Positions 52,335 to 61,156 of a stretch of DNA of 64,000 bases are shown here, in pieces. Origin of the DNA: Streptosporangiaceae bacterium. Its GTDB lineage: Bacteria; Actinomycetota; Actinomycetes; Streptosporangiales; Streptosporangiaceae. A program made the translations under genes and the position numbers. Under the pieces are notes generated by a model. That model saw only the letters and a program-made list of their open reading frames with translations, ran no database searches and was not told the DNA's origin. Each line of letters starts with the position of its first letter. The first letter of the stretch is position 1. The stretch spans positions 32,975 to 96,974 of the forward strand of contig JAICYD010000008.1 in assembly GCA_025934375.1 (NCBI GenBank). Direction: 5' to 3'.

Positions 52335-53246
52335 ATGCTCTCGTTCGCCCAGGCCACCGACGCCTTGGACACGCTCATCGACCGCGATCAGGACTTCCGG
52401 CTGCTGGGCTCGGGTTACGGGTTCACCGAGGGGCCCGCCTGGCACGCGTCGGGCAATTACCTGGTCTTCAGCGACATCCCTGGCGACAAGCGCTGGCGGT
52501 GGAGCGAGGCCCGTGGCATGGAGCTGATCGGATGGCCCACCTACAAGGGCAACGGCATGGCCTACGAGCCCGATGGCAGCCTGCTGGTGTGCGAGCAGGT
52601 GACCAGCTCCCTGCTCAGGATCCGGCCAGACGGGTGGCGGCAGGTCGTGGCCTGCCACTACCAGGGCAAGTACCTCAACAGCCCGAACGACGTCGTGGTG
52701 CGGTCGGACGGCAGCGTCTACTTCACCGACCCCAACTACGGCCGGTGGCCGGTGGCGGTGGGCGTCGCCCGCGAGTGCGAGCTGGACTTCCAGGGCGTGT
52801 TCCGGGTCCCGCCGGGCGGCGGCGACTGCGAGCTCGTGGTCGCCGAGCAGGAGTTCCAGCAGCCGAACGGCCTGGCCTTCTCGCCCGACGAGGCCATCTT
52901 GTACGTCAACGACCGGCAGGACGTCAAGGCGTACGACGTCGCCCCGGACGGGTCGCTGTCCAGCGTGCGGGTCGTGCACGACCAGATGGGCAGCAGCGGG
53001 ACCCCCGGCAACGGCAACCCGGACGGCATGGAGGTTGACGAGCTCGGCAACATCTGGTGCACCGCCCGCGGCGGCATCTGGGTGCTCGCCCCCTCCGGTG
53101 ACCTGCTCGGGATCATCGAGACGCCGGAAGTCTCCGGCAGCCTCGCCTGGGGTGGCGATGACCTGCGCTCGCTGTTCGTGTGCACCTCGACCACCATGCA
53201 CGCGATCCGGACCAAGGTCGGCCCGGCGCCGATCCCGTCCTGCTGA
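52335..53246 (+). CDS. SMP-30/gluconolactonase-type lactonase
   Basis: 303 residues forming a six-bladed beta-propeller. The metal-binding Glu is in GYGFTEGPAWH. Other hallmarks are YLNSPNDVVVRSDGSVYFTDPNYG, QQPNGLAFSPDE and GNPDGMEVDELGNIW. The enzyme hydrolyses sugar or other lactones. I choose ATG 52335, with AGGAG at a 6-base spacing, over ATG 52314. Confidence 0.9.
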   Translation: MLSFAQATDALDTLIDRDQDFRLLGSGYGFTEGPAWHASGNYLVFSDIPGDKRWRWSEARGMELIGWPTYKGNGMAYEPDGSLLVCEQVTSSLLRIRPDGWRQVVACHYQGKYLNSPNDVVVRSDGSVYFTDPNYGRWPVAVGVARECELDFQGVFRVPPGGGDCELVVAEQEFQQPNGLAFSPDEAILYVNDRQDVKAYDVAPDGSLSSVRVVHDQMGSSGTPGNGNPDGMEVDELGNIWCTARGGIWVLAPSGDLLGIIETPEVSGSLAWGGDDLRSLFVCTSTTMHAIRTKVGPAPIPSC

Positions 53247-53257
53247 GCGGGCCGGTC

Positions 53258-54742
53258 ATGGCAAGCGCGGGCATGGCACCCGCTGAGGACGGCTTCGCGC
53301 GGCGGTTGCGCGCGCTCGAGGACGCCGAGCAGATCCGGCAGCTCAACCTGGCCTACCGCCGTCACCTCGACGCCCGCGACCTCGACGCCTACGGCGCCTT
53401 GTTCGCCGCCGACGGCGAGTGGCTCGGCGGCACCGGCTACGGCAAGGGCCCGGCCGGCATCGCGGCGATGCTCAAGGAGCGGCTGGCGGGCAACCCCGGC
53501 CCTCCCGGCCCCACGTCGTGGCACATGGTCGCCGAATCCGACATCACGGTGGACGGTGACCGGGCCACCGGCACGATCAGCTGGGCGCTGATCCAGCGCG
53601 GCGGGGGCGACGCGCCGGTGATGCGGCTGCTCGGCCACTACGACGACGAGTACGTGCGGGAGGACGGCCGCTGGCGATACCAGCGCCGGGTCGCGCACAC
53701 CGATCTCCCCTACCGCCCGCTTGAGCTGCCCGCGGACTGGTCGCCGCCCGGGGGCGCCGGGCCGGCCGTCCCCAGCCCGGCCGGGCCGGGGGACGGCTCC
53801 CCTGGCCCGGATCCCGACATCGCCGCGCGGCTGCGGCGGCTGGAGGATGGCGAGCAGATCCGCCGGCTCACCCAGCAGTACCGCCGCCATCTCGACGCAC
53901 TGGACCTCATCGCCTACGGGCACCTGTTCGCGGCCGACGGGGAGTGGCTCGGCGGCACCGGCCACGGCCAGACCCCGGCCGGCATCACCGCGATGCTGAC
54001 GCAGCGGCTGCCCGCCCGCGGCCCCGGCGGCCCGTCGGCCTGGCACCTGGTGACCGAGCCGGAGGTCGAGCTGGACGGTGACCGGGCGGCCGGCCTGGCC
54101 ACCTGGAGCTGGGTGGGACGCGGCGACGGCGCGGCGCCGGTACTCCGCCTGCTTGGCCACTACCAGGACAGCTACGTCCGCGAAGCGGGCCAGTGGCGGT
54201 TCCAGCGGCGGATCGCGCACACCGATATCCCGCACCGCCCGCTCACCATGCCCGCCCAGTGGACGACCGCCGCGGCACGGTCCGCTCCCGGCGCCGCGGC
54301 GCCCGCGACCGACCTTGAGGCGCGGCTGCGGCGGCTGGAGGACCTGGCCCGGATCCGGCAGCTGTTCGTCGACTACAAGATGGTCCTCGACAAGCAGGAC
54401 TTCGCCGCCTACGCCGCGCTGTTCGCCGCCGACGGGGAGTTCATCGCGGGGCCGCAGGTGGCGAAGGGGCGCGCGGCCATCCAGGCGCTCGTCGAGGGCA
54501 TGCCCGGCAGCTTGCTGGGATCCGGGCCCGGCGAGGACTTCCACGTCGTCTTCAACCCGCTGATCGACCTGGACCCGGCCGACCCCGACCGGGCCCGAGC
54601 CGACGTGACGTGGCTGTACGTGGTCAAGGGCGATGACGGCGGCCCGGCCCTGGCCAAGCTCGGGCGCTACGAGGACGAGCTGGTCCGCGAGGATGGCCAG
54701 TGGCGGTTCGGCCGCCGCGCGGCGCCCACCGACATCGGGTGA
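53258..54742 (+). CDS. Triple-domain SnoaL/NTF2-like protein
   Basis: 494 residues made of three tandem SnoaL-like domains, at about 12-165, 190-330 and 350-490. Each opens with RLRxLED and an IRQL-type helix, then AYxxLFAADGE. Domains 1 and 2 share YRRHLDA and the WLGGTG turn, while domain 3 is diverged (YKMVLDKQDFAAYAALF). Pro/Gly/Ala linkers join them. Single-domain relatives are hydratases, isomerases or dehydratases, for example in polyketide or steroid pathways. A three-fold fusion would give a pseudo-trimer. The gene is 11 bp after the lactonase. Confidence 0.82.
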   Translation: MASAGMAPAEDGFARRLRALEDAEQIRQLNLAYRRHLDARDLDAYGALFAADGEWLGGTGYGKGPAGIAAMLKERLAGNPGPPGPTSWHMVAESDITVDGDRATGTISWALIQRGGGDAPVMRLLGHYDDEYVREDGRWRYQRRVAHTDLPYRPLELPADWSPPGGAGPAVPSPAGPGDGSPGPDPDIAARLRRLEDGEQIRRLTQQYRRHLDALDLIAYGHLFAADGEWLGGTGHGQTPAGITAMLTQRLPARGPGGPSAWHLVTEPEVELDGDRAAGLATWSWVGRGDGAAPVLRLLGHYQDSYVREAGQWRFQRRIAHTDIPHRPLTMPAQWTTAAARSAPGAAAPATDLEARLRRLEDLARIRQLFVDYKMVLDKQDFAAYAALFAADGEFIAGPQVAKGRAAIQALVEGMPGSLLGSGPGEDFHVVFNPLIDLDPADPDRARADVTWLYVVKGDDGGPALAKLGRYEDELVREDGQWRFGRRAAPTDIG

Positions 54743-54763
54743 CCCGCCTCTACCGCGATCGGC

Positions 54764-55621
54764 CTAGGACGGCTGCCGGCCCGTGGCCTTGGTGAAGTTG
54801 GGGTCCAGCGACTCGTCGTCCGGGTTCCGCCCGGCGATGATGCCCTCGGCCCGCGCCCGGATGGCGCCGGCGCCTTGCTCGGGGTGGGTGAGGATCCAGA
54901 AGCGGCGCTCGCGCACCCCGGCGAACATGATGTCGGCGGCCTGCTCCGGCTGCATGACCTCATCCAGCGGCGGGTACTCGCGCGCCGTCAGCGGGGCCGC
55001 CGGGCCCAGGCGCGCCGGCCGGTGCCGGCCCGAGTTGAGGATGTCAGTGGCGACCGCGGCGGGGCACAGGACCGAGATGCCGACCGATGAGCCCGCCTCT
55101 TCCAGCTCCCGGTAGAGGGTCTCCGACAGCGCGGTCACCGCGTGCTTGGCGGCGACGTAGCTGGTGGCGTTGCGCACCGTGACCAGCCCGTCGATCGATG
55201 AGGTGTTGACGACGTGCCCGCTGTCTCGCTCCAGCATCCCCGGCAGGAACGCCTGCAGGCAGTGCACGACGCCCCACAGGTTGACGCCGAGGACGAACTC
55301 CCAGTCGGCGGCCGGCATCTCAGTGAACGGCGCCGACAGGTACACCCCGGCGTTGTTGACCAGCAGCCAGGTGTCACCCGCCTCCCGCGCCACCCGCCGC
55401 GCCAGGTCCGTCACCGAGTCGCGATCGCTGACATCGGCGACCATGGCGCGGGCATCAGCCCCGCCCGCGCGCAGCGACCGCGCCGCCTCCTCCAGCCGCG
55501 GCGCGTCGATGTCGGCCAGCACGACCGTCATGCCCTCGGCCGCCGCCCGCGCCGCGACCGCGTAGCCGATGCCGCTGGCGGCCCCGGTGACCACCGCCAC
55601 CTTGCCCTGGTATCCAGCCAT
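54764..55621 (-). CDS. Short-chain dehydrogenase/reductase
   Basis: 285 residues. The cofactor motif is TGAASGIG, with ADID after beta-2 suggesting NAD preference. NNAG is present, and the catalytic Ser-Tyr-Lys set is SSIDG with SYVAAKHA. It has a longer C-terminus than the minimal SDR. The start is ATG 55621 (MAGYQGK) or ATG 55627. It is separated from the upstream binding-protein gene by a terminator hairpin. Confidence 0.92.
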   Translation of the reverse strand: MAGYQGKVAVVTGAASGIGYAVAARAAAEGMTVVLADIDAPRLEEAARSLRAGGADARAMVADVSDRDSVTDLARRVAREAGDTWLLVNNAGVYLSAPFTEMPAADWEFVLGVNLWGVVHCLQAFLPGMLERDSGHVVNTSSIDGLVTVRNATSYVAAKHAVTALSETLYRELEEAGSSVGISVLCPAAVATDILNSGRHRPARLGPAAPLTAREYPPLDEVMQPEQAADIMFAGVRERRFWILTHPEQGAGAIRARAEGIIAGRNPDDESLDPNFTKATGRQPS

Positions 55622-55649
55622 GCCCATCCTCTCTGACTGCCCTAGGCGG

Positions 55650-55683
55650 CCGCACGCCCCGGGACAGCTCCCGGGGCGTGCGG
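55650..55683 (-). terminator. Perfect 14-bp hairpin after the binding-protein gene
   Basis: CCGCACGCCCCGGG (55650-55663) pairs perfectly with CCCGGGGCGTGCGG (55670-55683) around a 6-base loop. It lies just downstream of the ABC importer genes, read on the minus strand. Confidence 0.85.
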
Positions 55684-55708
55684 TTCGTCCCTTTACCTGG
55701 TTAGCCGG

Positions 55709-57028
55709 CTAGCTCGCGGTGGCCGGGCCGGTGACGTTGAAGTAGCTGTCCAGGCAGGTGTCGTCGCACCACGCCGTCTCCGGGCCGCCAACCTCTTCCG
55801 TCGAGCTGAGCGGCAGGCCGGGCTTGGCGAACGTCGCCAGGTTGTCGTTGGTGATGGGCGTGATGGGCATCTCCAGCACGTTGGCCTTCGGGCCCTTGTT
55901 GTCCAGCACCCGCAGCGTCACGTTGAAGTACGTGTAGGCGCCCTGGAAGCCGTTGATGCAGCCGGCCACGGTCTTGTAGGTGTCCTTGTGGGCCAGCCAC
56001 CAGGACAGGTCGCCGCCGCCGCACTGGCCGCCGGAGATCACCGGGACCTTCACGCCGTTGGCCTCGAAGGCCTGCACGACCCCGGCCATCATGCCGCCGT
56101 CTTGCAGGACGCCGGCGAGCGGCTGCGGGTGCGAGGCGATGTACTGGGAGACCACCGTCTTGGCGGTGCCCCCGTCCCAGTTGCCGTACAACGTCGCCGC
56201 CACGTGGATGTCCGGGCAGTTTTTCAGGTTGGCGATCTTCTGGTTGTAGAGCACCACGTCGTTCTGGTTGCCCGCGATGCCCTTGACGATGACGATGTTG
56301 CCCTTCTGGATCAGGCCCAGGGCCCCGGCGTCCGGCTGGACCTGGTTCTGCGTCCAGGCCGAGACCGACCAGGTGTCGCTCGGCGCGGGCGGGGTGTCGG
56401 CCAGGATGACGGGCACGCCGGCCTTCCCGGCGGCCGCGATGGCCGGGGCCTCGGCCACGCTGTCGACCGGCAGCAAGATGATCGCGTTAACGCCCTGCGC
56501 CACCATCTGCTGGATCGCGGAGATCTGCTGCTCCCCCGTGGAGGCGGCCATGGTCGCCGGGATGTTGGTGACCAGGTCGCCAGTCACCAGGCCGGCCGCC
56601 TTCGCCTTGGCGAACTGCGCCTTCAGCCCGTCCAGCACGTGCTGGTTGTACGGGTTGGTAATGGCGAAGGCGATGTAGCCGATCTTCCACGGCGGCTTCG
56701 CCGTGATCTTGGTGGTCGACCACGGGCTCGCGATCAGGTTGTCGGGATAGCTCGTGTAGACCTTCTGCAGGTCAGGCGAGAGGGTCTTGTAGACCCCGCC
56801 GGGGTTCTTCGGGCCGACCGCGACGGGGGTGCCGCACGCGCCGCCCCCGCCCGCGCCGCCGCCCGAACCGCCGCTCGCGCCGCTGCTCGCACCGCCGCCG
56901 CTGGCGGCGGTTGACGACGACGGCGACGACGAGCACGCCGCGCCGACCGTCGCGATCAGCAGGGCGCCAGCCAGGAAGCTGCCCGCCCGTCTGGCCCGGG
57001 TGCTGAACCCGAACTTGCCGTTGTTCAT
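55709..57028 (-). CDS. Sugar-type ABC importer substrate-binding lipoprotein
   Basis: 439 residues. A lipoprotein signal (LAGALLIATVGAAC, lipobox Cys) is followed by a Gly/Ser linker. The periplasmic-binding domain of the RbsB/Peripla_BP_4 type contains IGYIAFAITNPYNQHVLDGLK, AIQQMVAQGVNAIILLPVDS, VPVILADTP and GGTAKTVVSQYI. It lies last in an operon with the double permease and the ATPase. The ligand is unknown but is likely a sugar, glycoside or cyclitol. Several Cys near the C-terminus (WCDDTCLDSY) may form a disulfide. Confidence 0.92.
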   Translation of the reverse strand: MNNGKFGFSTRARRAGSFLAGALLIATVGAACSSSPSSSTAASGGGASSGASGGSGGGAGGGGACGTPVAVGPKNPGGVYKTLSPDLQKVYTSYPDNLIASPWSTTKITAKPPWKIGYIAFAITNPYNQHVLDGLKAQFAKAKAAGLVTGDLVTNIPATMAASTGEQQISAIQQMVAQGVNAIILLPVDSVAEAPAIAAAGKAGVPVILADTPPAPSDTWSVSAWTQNQVQPDAGALGLIQKGNIVIVKGIAGNQNDVVLYNQKIANLKNCPDIHVAATLYGNWDGGTAKTVVSQYIASHPQPLAGVLQDGGMMAGVVQAFEANGVKVPVISGGQCGGGDLSWWLAHKDTYKTVAGCINGFQGAYTYFNVTLRVLDNKGPKANVLEMPITPITNDNLATFAKPGLPLSSTEEVGGPETAWCDDTCLDSYFNVTGPATAS

Positions 57029-57092
57029 CGATCGACCCTCACTCTCGGTTGGTCTTGGTGGAATTGCCTGGTTGACCGGGCTGGACGCCTGG

Positions 57093-59201
57093 TCACAGTC
57101 GGTCGCGGAGCCGTCGCTGCCGTCCGTAGATGGCGATCGCGGCGAGGATGATGAGGCCGTAGACGATCTCCTCCACGGCCGGGCTGGCCCCGTGACCGAC
57201 GAGGACGGTGGTCAAGACGGTCAGGAACAGGGCGCCGACGCAGGTGCGCGTGTAGTCGCCCGGCCCGCCGAACACCGTGCCCCCGACGATCGCCGCGACC
57301 ACGCTCTGGAACAGGTACGGGTCGCCGAGCGCGCTGTTGACGGTGCCGGAGAACCCGCCGATCAGCAGGCCCACCAGGGCCGAGGCGATCGCGCTGAACG
57401 CGAACGTGGCCGTCCAGACCCGCCGGGTGCTGATCAGGGCGTAGTCGGCCGCCCGCGAGTTCGCGCCGGTCGCGAACAGGCTGCGGCCGAGCTTGGTGCG
57501 GTGCAGCAAGACGGCGAACACGATCGCGACGGCGACCCAGATGAGGATGCTCGGCGGGATCGACAGCCCGAAGGACGTGGTCGCCGGCTCGGCCAGGGTC
57601 GATAGCCACGGGGGGGCGTCCCCGTTGACCAGGCCGTGGTTTTGCACCGCCACCAGCCCGACGGCCAGCGTGCCCATGGCGAGCGTGACGACCAGCGGGT
57701 TGATGGCGAACCGGTGGCAGACGTAGCCGGCGATTCCGCCGAGGATGCCCGATCCGGCTACCGCGATGAGCAGCGCCACCCAGAACGGCTGGTGATAGTT
57801 GGCCCGCAGCGCGGTGACGGTGAGCGCCCCGGCCACGATGAAGCCCGCTACGCCGAGGTCGAAGCCGCCGATCAAGATCAGCAGGGTCTGCCCCACCGAA
57901 GCCAGCCCCACCAGCGCCGCCAGGACGAGGATCGACCGGATGCTGGTCCACGCGCCCAGCCCGGGCAGCGTGATGACGCCGTACAGGAAGACCGCGATGA
58001 GCGCGATGACCTGGGCGATCGGGAACCTGGACTGCAGGTCGCCGAACCTGCCCGCCACCGCGCGCACGGCCGCGCCCGCCCCGGTAGCTCGTTCGGCCGC
58101 GGCCGCGGGCCGCGCCTGGGCTCCGGGGTCCCGCTTCGCCAGCAGCGCCTCCGGCAGGGTCAGCGCCTGCCCGCTTCGCCGCCGGGGGACCAGGGGCGCG
58201 CCGGCGCGCTTGAGCCCGCCGCCGGTTTCCCGCGTGACCGCCCCGCCGAGGACGACCGCGACGATGAGGATGCCGCCGTAGACGATCTGCAGGTAAGCCG
58301 GGTTGATCGCGAAGGTGGCCAGCAGGTTTTGCAGCAGGTAGATGGAGAACGCGCCGAGCAGCGGCCCGATCAGCCCGCCCCGGCCGCCGGCCAGCGACGT
58401 GCCGCCGAGCACGACGGCCGCGATCGCGACCAGGGTGTACTCGGTGGCGTTGGACGCGTTGGCCGAGCTCACCAGCCCGGTCAGGGCCAGGCCCGCGAAC
58501 CCGGCGAACAGGCCCCCCAGCCCGTAGCTCGCCACCCGCACCACGCTGACGCTGACGCCGCTGGAGAACGCCGTCGCGTCGTTGCTGCCCACCGCGTACA
58601 GCAGCTTGCCGAGCGGCACGAACCGCAGGCCGAACCAGATGAGCAGCGGGATCCCGATGGTCAGCAGGCCGCCGGGGATCGGCCCCACCGACCCGGCGAG
58701 GTGCTGAACCCACCCGGTGCCGCTCAGCGAGACGGGGTTGGGGGCAATGAGGAGGACGACACCCTGCAGGCTGAAGAACATGGCGAGCGTGACGACGATC
58801 GCCTGGACCCGCAGCGCGAGGATGAGCAGGCCGTTCACGATGCCGACGACGAGGCCGAGGCCCAGCATGATCGGCACCGAGATGGCGCCGCCGAGCCCGT
58901 TGGGGGCCAGCCACACGACGTAGACGGTGGTCGTCAGCAAGATCAGCGGCGAGATCGAGATGTCGAAGCCGCCCGCGATGATGGTGGGCGCGCTGGCCAG
59001 CGCGGCGATCGCCATCGGGGCGACGTTGGCGAGCTGGTCGGTGACGCCGAAGCCGCCCGACAGCGTGGCGATGTTCGCCAGCAGCAGCCCGATGAACAGC
59101 GCGGCGGCGAAGCCGAAGCTGTAGCTGCGGGCCGCCCGCTTGACGGTCATGCGCGCCGTCGTGCCCTGCGCGGTGGGCGGCAGCGTGGAAGTGCGCGCCA
59201 T
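57093..59201 (-). CDS. Fused double permease of sugar-type ABC importer
   Basis: 702 residues holding two RbsC-type (BPD_transp_2) permease domains in one chain, about 20-335 and 405-700. Each has the family motif after TM segments: GGFDISISPLILLTTTVYV in the first and GGFDLGVAGFIVAGALTV in the second. Each also has the G-x-N/G-S-N loop (YAVGSNDATAFSSGVSV; FATGANSRAADYALIST). A charged Ala/Arg linker (345-400) joins them. Usual systems use separate permease chains. The gene starts one base after the ATPase stop. Confidence 0.9.
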   Translation of the reverse strand: MARTSTLPPTAQGTTARMTVKRAARSYSFGFAAALFIGLLLANIATLSGGFGVTDQLANVAPMAIAALASAPTIIAGGFDISISPLILLTTTVYVVWLAPNGLGGAISVPIMLGLGLVVGIVNGLLILALRVQAIVVTLAMFFSLQGVVLLIAPNPVSLSGTGWVQHLAGSVGPIPGGLLTIGIPLLIWFGLRFVPLGKLLYAVGSNDATAFSSGVSVSVVRVASYGLGGLFAGFAGLALTGLVSSANASNATEYTLVAIAAVVLGGTSLAGGRGGLIGPLLGAFSIYLLQNLLATFAINPAYLQIVYGGILIVAVVLGGAVTRETGGGLKRAGAPLVPRRRSGQALTLPEALLAKRDPGAQARPAAAAERATGAGAAVRAVAGRFGDLQSRFPIAQVIALIAVFLYGVITLPGLGAWTSIRSILVLAALVGLASVGQTLLILIGGFDLGVAGFIVAGALTVTALRANYHQPFWVALLIAVAGSGILGGIAGYVCHRFAINPLVVTLAMGTLAVGLVAVQNHGLVNGDAPPWLSTLAEPATTSFGLSIPPSILIWVAVAIVFAVLLHRTKLGRSLFATGANSRAADYALISTRRVWTATFAFSAIASALVGLLIGGFSGTVNSALGDPYLFQSVVAAIVGGTVFGGPGDYTRTCVGALFLTVLTTVLVGHGASPAVEEIVYGLIILAAIAIYGRQRRLRDRL

Positions 59202-59202
59202 G

Positions 59203-60771
59203 TCAGCCCTCGCCCCCTTCGCCGAAGAACGCCGAGACCAGCGCCTCGCGCGACAGCTCACCGCGGTCGAGCTCGCGGAACAGCTCGTGTTCTCGGAACA
59301 CCAGCACCCGGTCCATCAGCTCCACGTGCTCGTCGAGCTCGGTGGACAGCATCACCACGGCCAGGTTCTCGCTGGCCAGCGCGCCGAACAGCGCGTAGAG
59401 GTCGTGCTTGGCGTTGATGTCGATGCCGCGCGTGGGGTCGTTCAGCAGCAGGACCCGCGGCCCGAAGGCGAGCCACCGGGCGATGATCACCCGTTGCTGG
59501 TTACCGCCGGACAGCGTGGTGATCCGGTCCTCGGGCGAGCCCAGCACGATCTTGAGCCGGTCGACGTAGGAGGCCAGGCGCCGCCGCGACGAGCGCGGGC
59601 TGAGCCAGCCGAGGCGACTGTCTTGCGCGAGCGTCGGCAGCGCGAAGTTCTCCCGGATGCTCATCCAGCTGAACAGGGAGTCCAGCCCGCGCTCGCGGGG
59701 GACGTAGGCGACGTCGCAGTCAGCGGCGTGCACCGGGGAGCGGACGATCACGTCCCGGTTGGGGAAATGGCGGATGACCTCGCCCGCGAAGACGTTCTGG
59801 CCCCACAGGGCCTCCAGGAACTCGTTCTGCCCGTGCCCTTCCAGCCCGGCCAGCCCGATCAGCTCCCCCGCGTGCACCTGCAAGTCGATCGGCTTGGCGC
59901 CGGGGCGAAGCCGCAGCCCGTGCACGCTCAGCACCGGCGCGCCGTGGCGGGCCTCCGCCGCCCTGGCCTCCGGGCGGCCCGCCGTGACCAGCTCGTCGGC
60001 GCCGGTCATCAGCCGGACCAGCTCGCGCGGCGTCCACGCCGCGCGCTTGAGGTTGGCCACCGTCTGCCCCGAGCGCATGACGGTGATGCGATCGCCGATC
60101 TCCTCCAGCTCGTCCATGCGGTGGGTGATGAAGATCACCCCGACGCCGTCGGCCGCCAGCCGGGCGATCAGCGTGAAGAGCCGGTCCCGGGTCGCGACGT
60201 CGAGCGCGGACGTCGCCTCGTCCAGGATCAGGATCCGGGGCTTGCGCAGCAGGGCCCGCACGATGCAGCAGGCCTGGCGGTCACTGAGGGACAGGTCCTC
60301 CATGATCGTGGACAAGTCGACCGGCTTGCCGAGCAGCTCCTCCAGGGCGGCCTTGGCCAGGCGGCGCTTCTCGCGGGCGGGGACCTTCGCCCGCCACGTG
60401 CCGTCGGCGCCCAGCCACACGTTCTCCAAGACCGTGCGGGTCTCCGCGACCAGTACCTCCTGGAAGACGGTGACGACGCCGCGCTCCTGGGCAACCTTCG
60501 GGCTGCGCAGCTGCACCGCCGCCCCGGCGATCTCCACCCGGCCCGAGTCCGGGACGTGCACCCCGCTGAGGATCTTCACCAGGGTGCTCTTGCCCGAGCC
60601 GTTCTCGCCCGCCAGCGCGTGCACCTCGCCCGCGCGCAGCTCGAACGAGCAGTCCCGCAGGGCCTGCGTGGCGCCGAATGCCTTCGCCACGTGTTCCACC
60701 CGGACCAGGATGTCCGGTGCCCCCGGCAGGCCGGGCGCGTCAACCGCCACCGCGCTGTCGTCCGGCGTCAC
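59203..60771 (-). CDS. Sugar-type ABC importer ATPase (RbsA/MglA-like)
   Basis: 522 residues with two ABC domains. The first has Walker A GENGSGKST and Walker B ILILDEATSALD, but its signature region reads LSLSDRQ rather than LSxGxxQ. The second has a degenerate P-loop (GLEGHGQNEF), as is normal for RbsA, and a good signature LSGGNQQRV. It energises the double permease. An AT-rich motif, GTCATATATTGACC on the minus strand (60785-60798), lies just upstream. Confidence 0.93.
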   Translation of the reverse strand: MTPDDSAVAVDAPGLPGAPDILVRVEHVAKAFGATQALRDCSFELRAGEVHALAGENGSGKSTLVKILSGVHVPDSGRVEIAGAAVQLRSPKVAQERGVVTVFQEVLVAETRTVLENVWLGADGTWRAKVPAREKRRLAKAALEELLGKPVDLSTIMEDLSLSDRQACCIVRALLRKPRILILDEATSALDVATRDRLFTLIARLAADGVGVIFITHRMDELEEIGDRITVMRSGQTVANLKRAAWTPRELVRLMTGADELVTAGRPEARAAEARHGAPVLSVHGLRLRPGAKPIDLQVHAGELIGLAGLEGHGQNEFLEALWGQNVFAGEVIRHFPNRDVIVRSPVHAADCDVAYVPRERGLDSLFSWMSIRENFALPTLAQDSRLGWLSPRSSRRRLASYVDRLKIVLGSPEDRITTLSGGNQQRVIIARWLAFGPRVLLLNDPTRGIDINAKHDLYALFGALASENLAVVMLSTELDEHVELMDRVLVFREHELFRELDRGELSREALVSAFFGEGGEG

Positions 60772-61156
60772 CGGGCTAGCCCAGGGTCAATATATGACTC
60801 CTGGCCTCTGGTCTTCCCGCCCTGGGAGATGACCGGCCCGCCGCGACCGCGTCCGGCCGCCGCCGGGCCTGAGCGGGATCGGATCCGTGAGGCTCGCACG
60901 CTGCGAAAGCAGGCGCCTTCCCGGCCAGGATCCCCCCGCGATGCCCCCGCGGCACCCGTGCCACCCGAGCCCGCCATATCGATGACCTCCCAGACTGATC
61001 GCCTCATCGGAGTGCGAAACATATATGAAACTGTAGACGCGGGGATCCGGGGGCGTCGAGAGTTAACTCTCGACATACAGTCACGATCTTGTCTCGCGCC
61101 CGTCCGCTGACGCGGGCGGGCGAGCCGGACGCGAGGGCCACGGAGGTGCCGCGGAC
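60772..61156. promoter_or_regulatory. Divergent promoter region with CATATA motifs and a 20-bp palindrome
   Basis: Between the ABC ATPase (minus) and the LLM oxidoreductase (plus). It contains TCAATATATGA (60787-60797) and ACATATATGAA (61019-61029), both of the local CATATA type. It also contains a perfect 20-bp palindrome at 61055-61074 with arms GTCGAGAGTT and AACTCTCGAC. No gene is seen. Confidence 0.65.

Noticed and set aside
60768..61110. Frames within the importer/LLM divergent gap as genes
   Set aside because: They are Arg/Gly/Ala-rich, overlap promoter motifs on both strands, and have no ribosome-binding site or recognisable domain.
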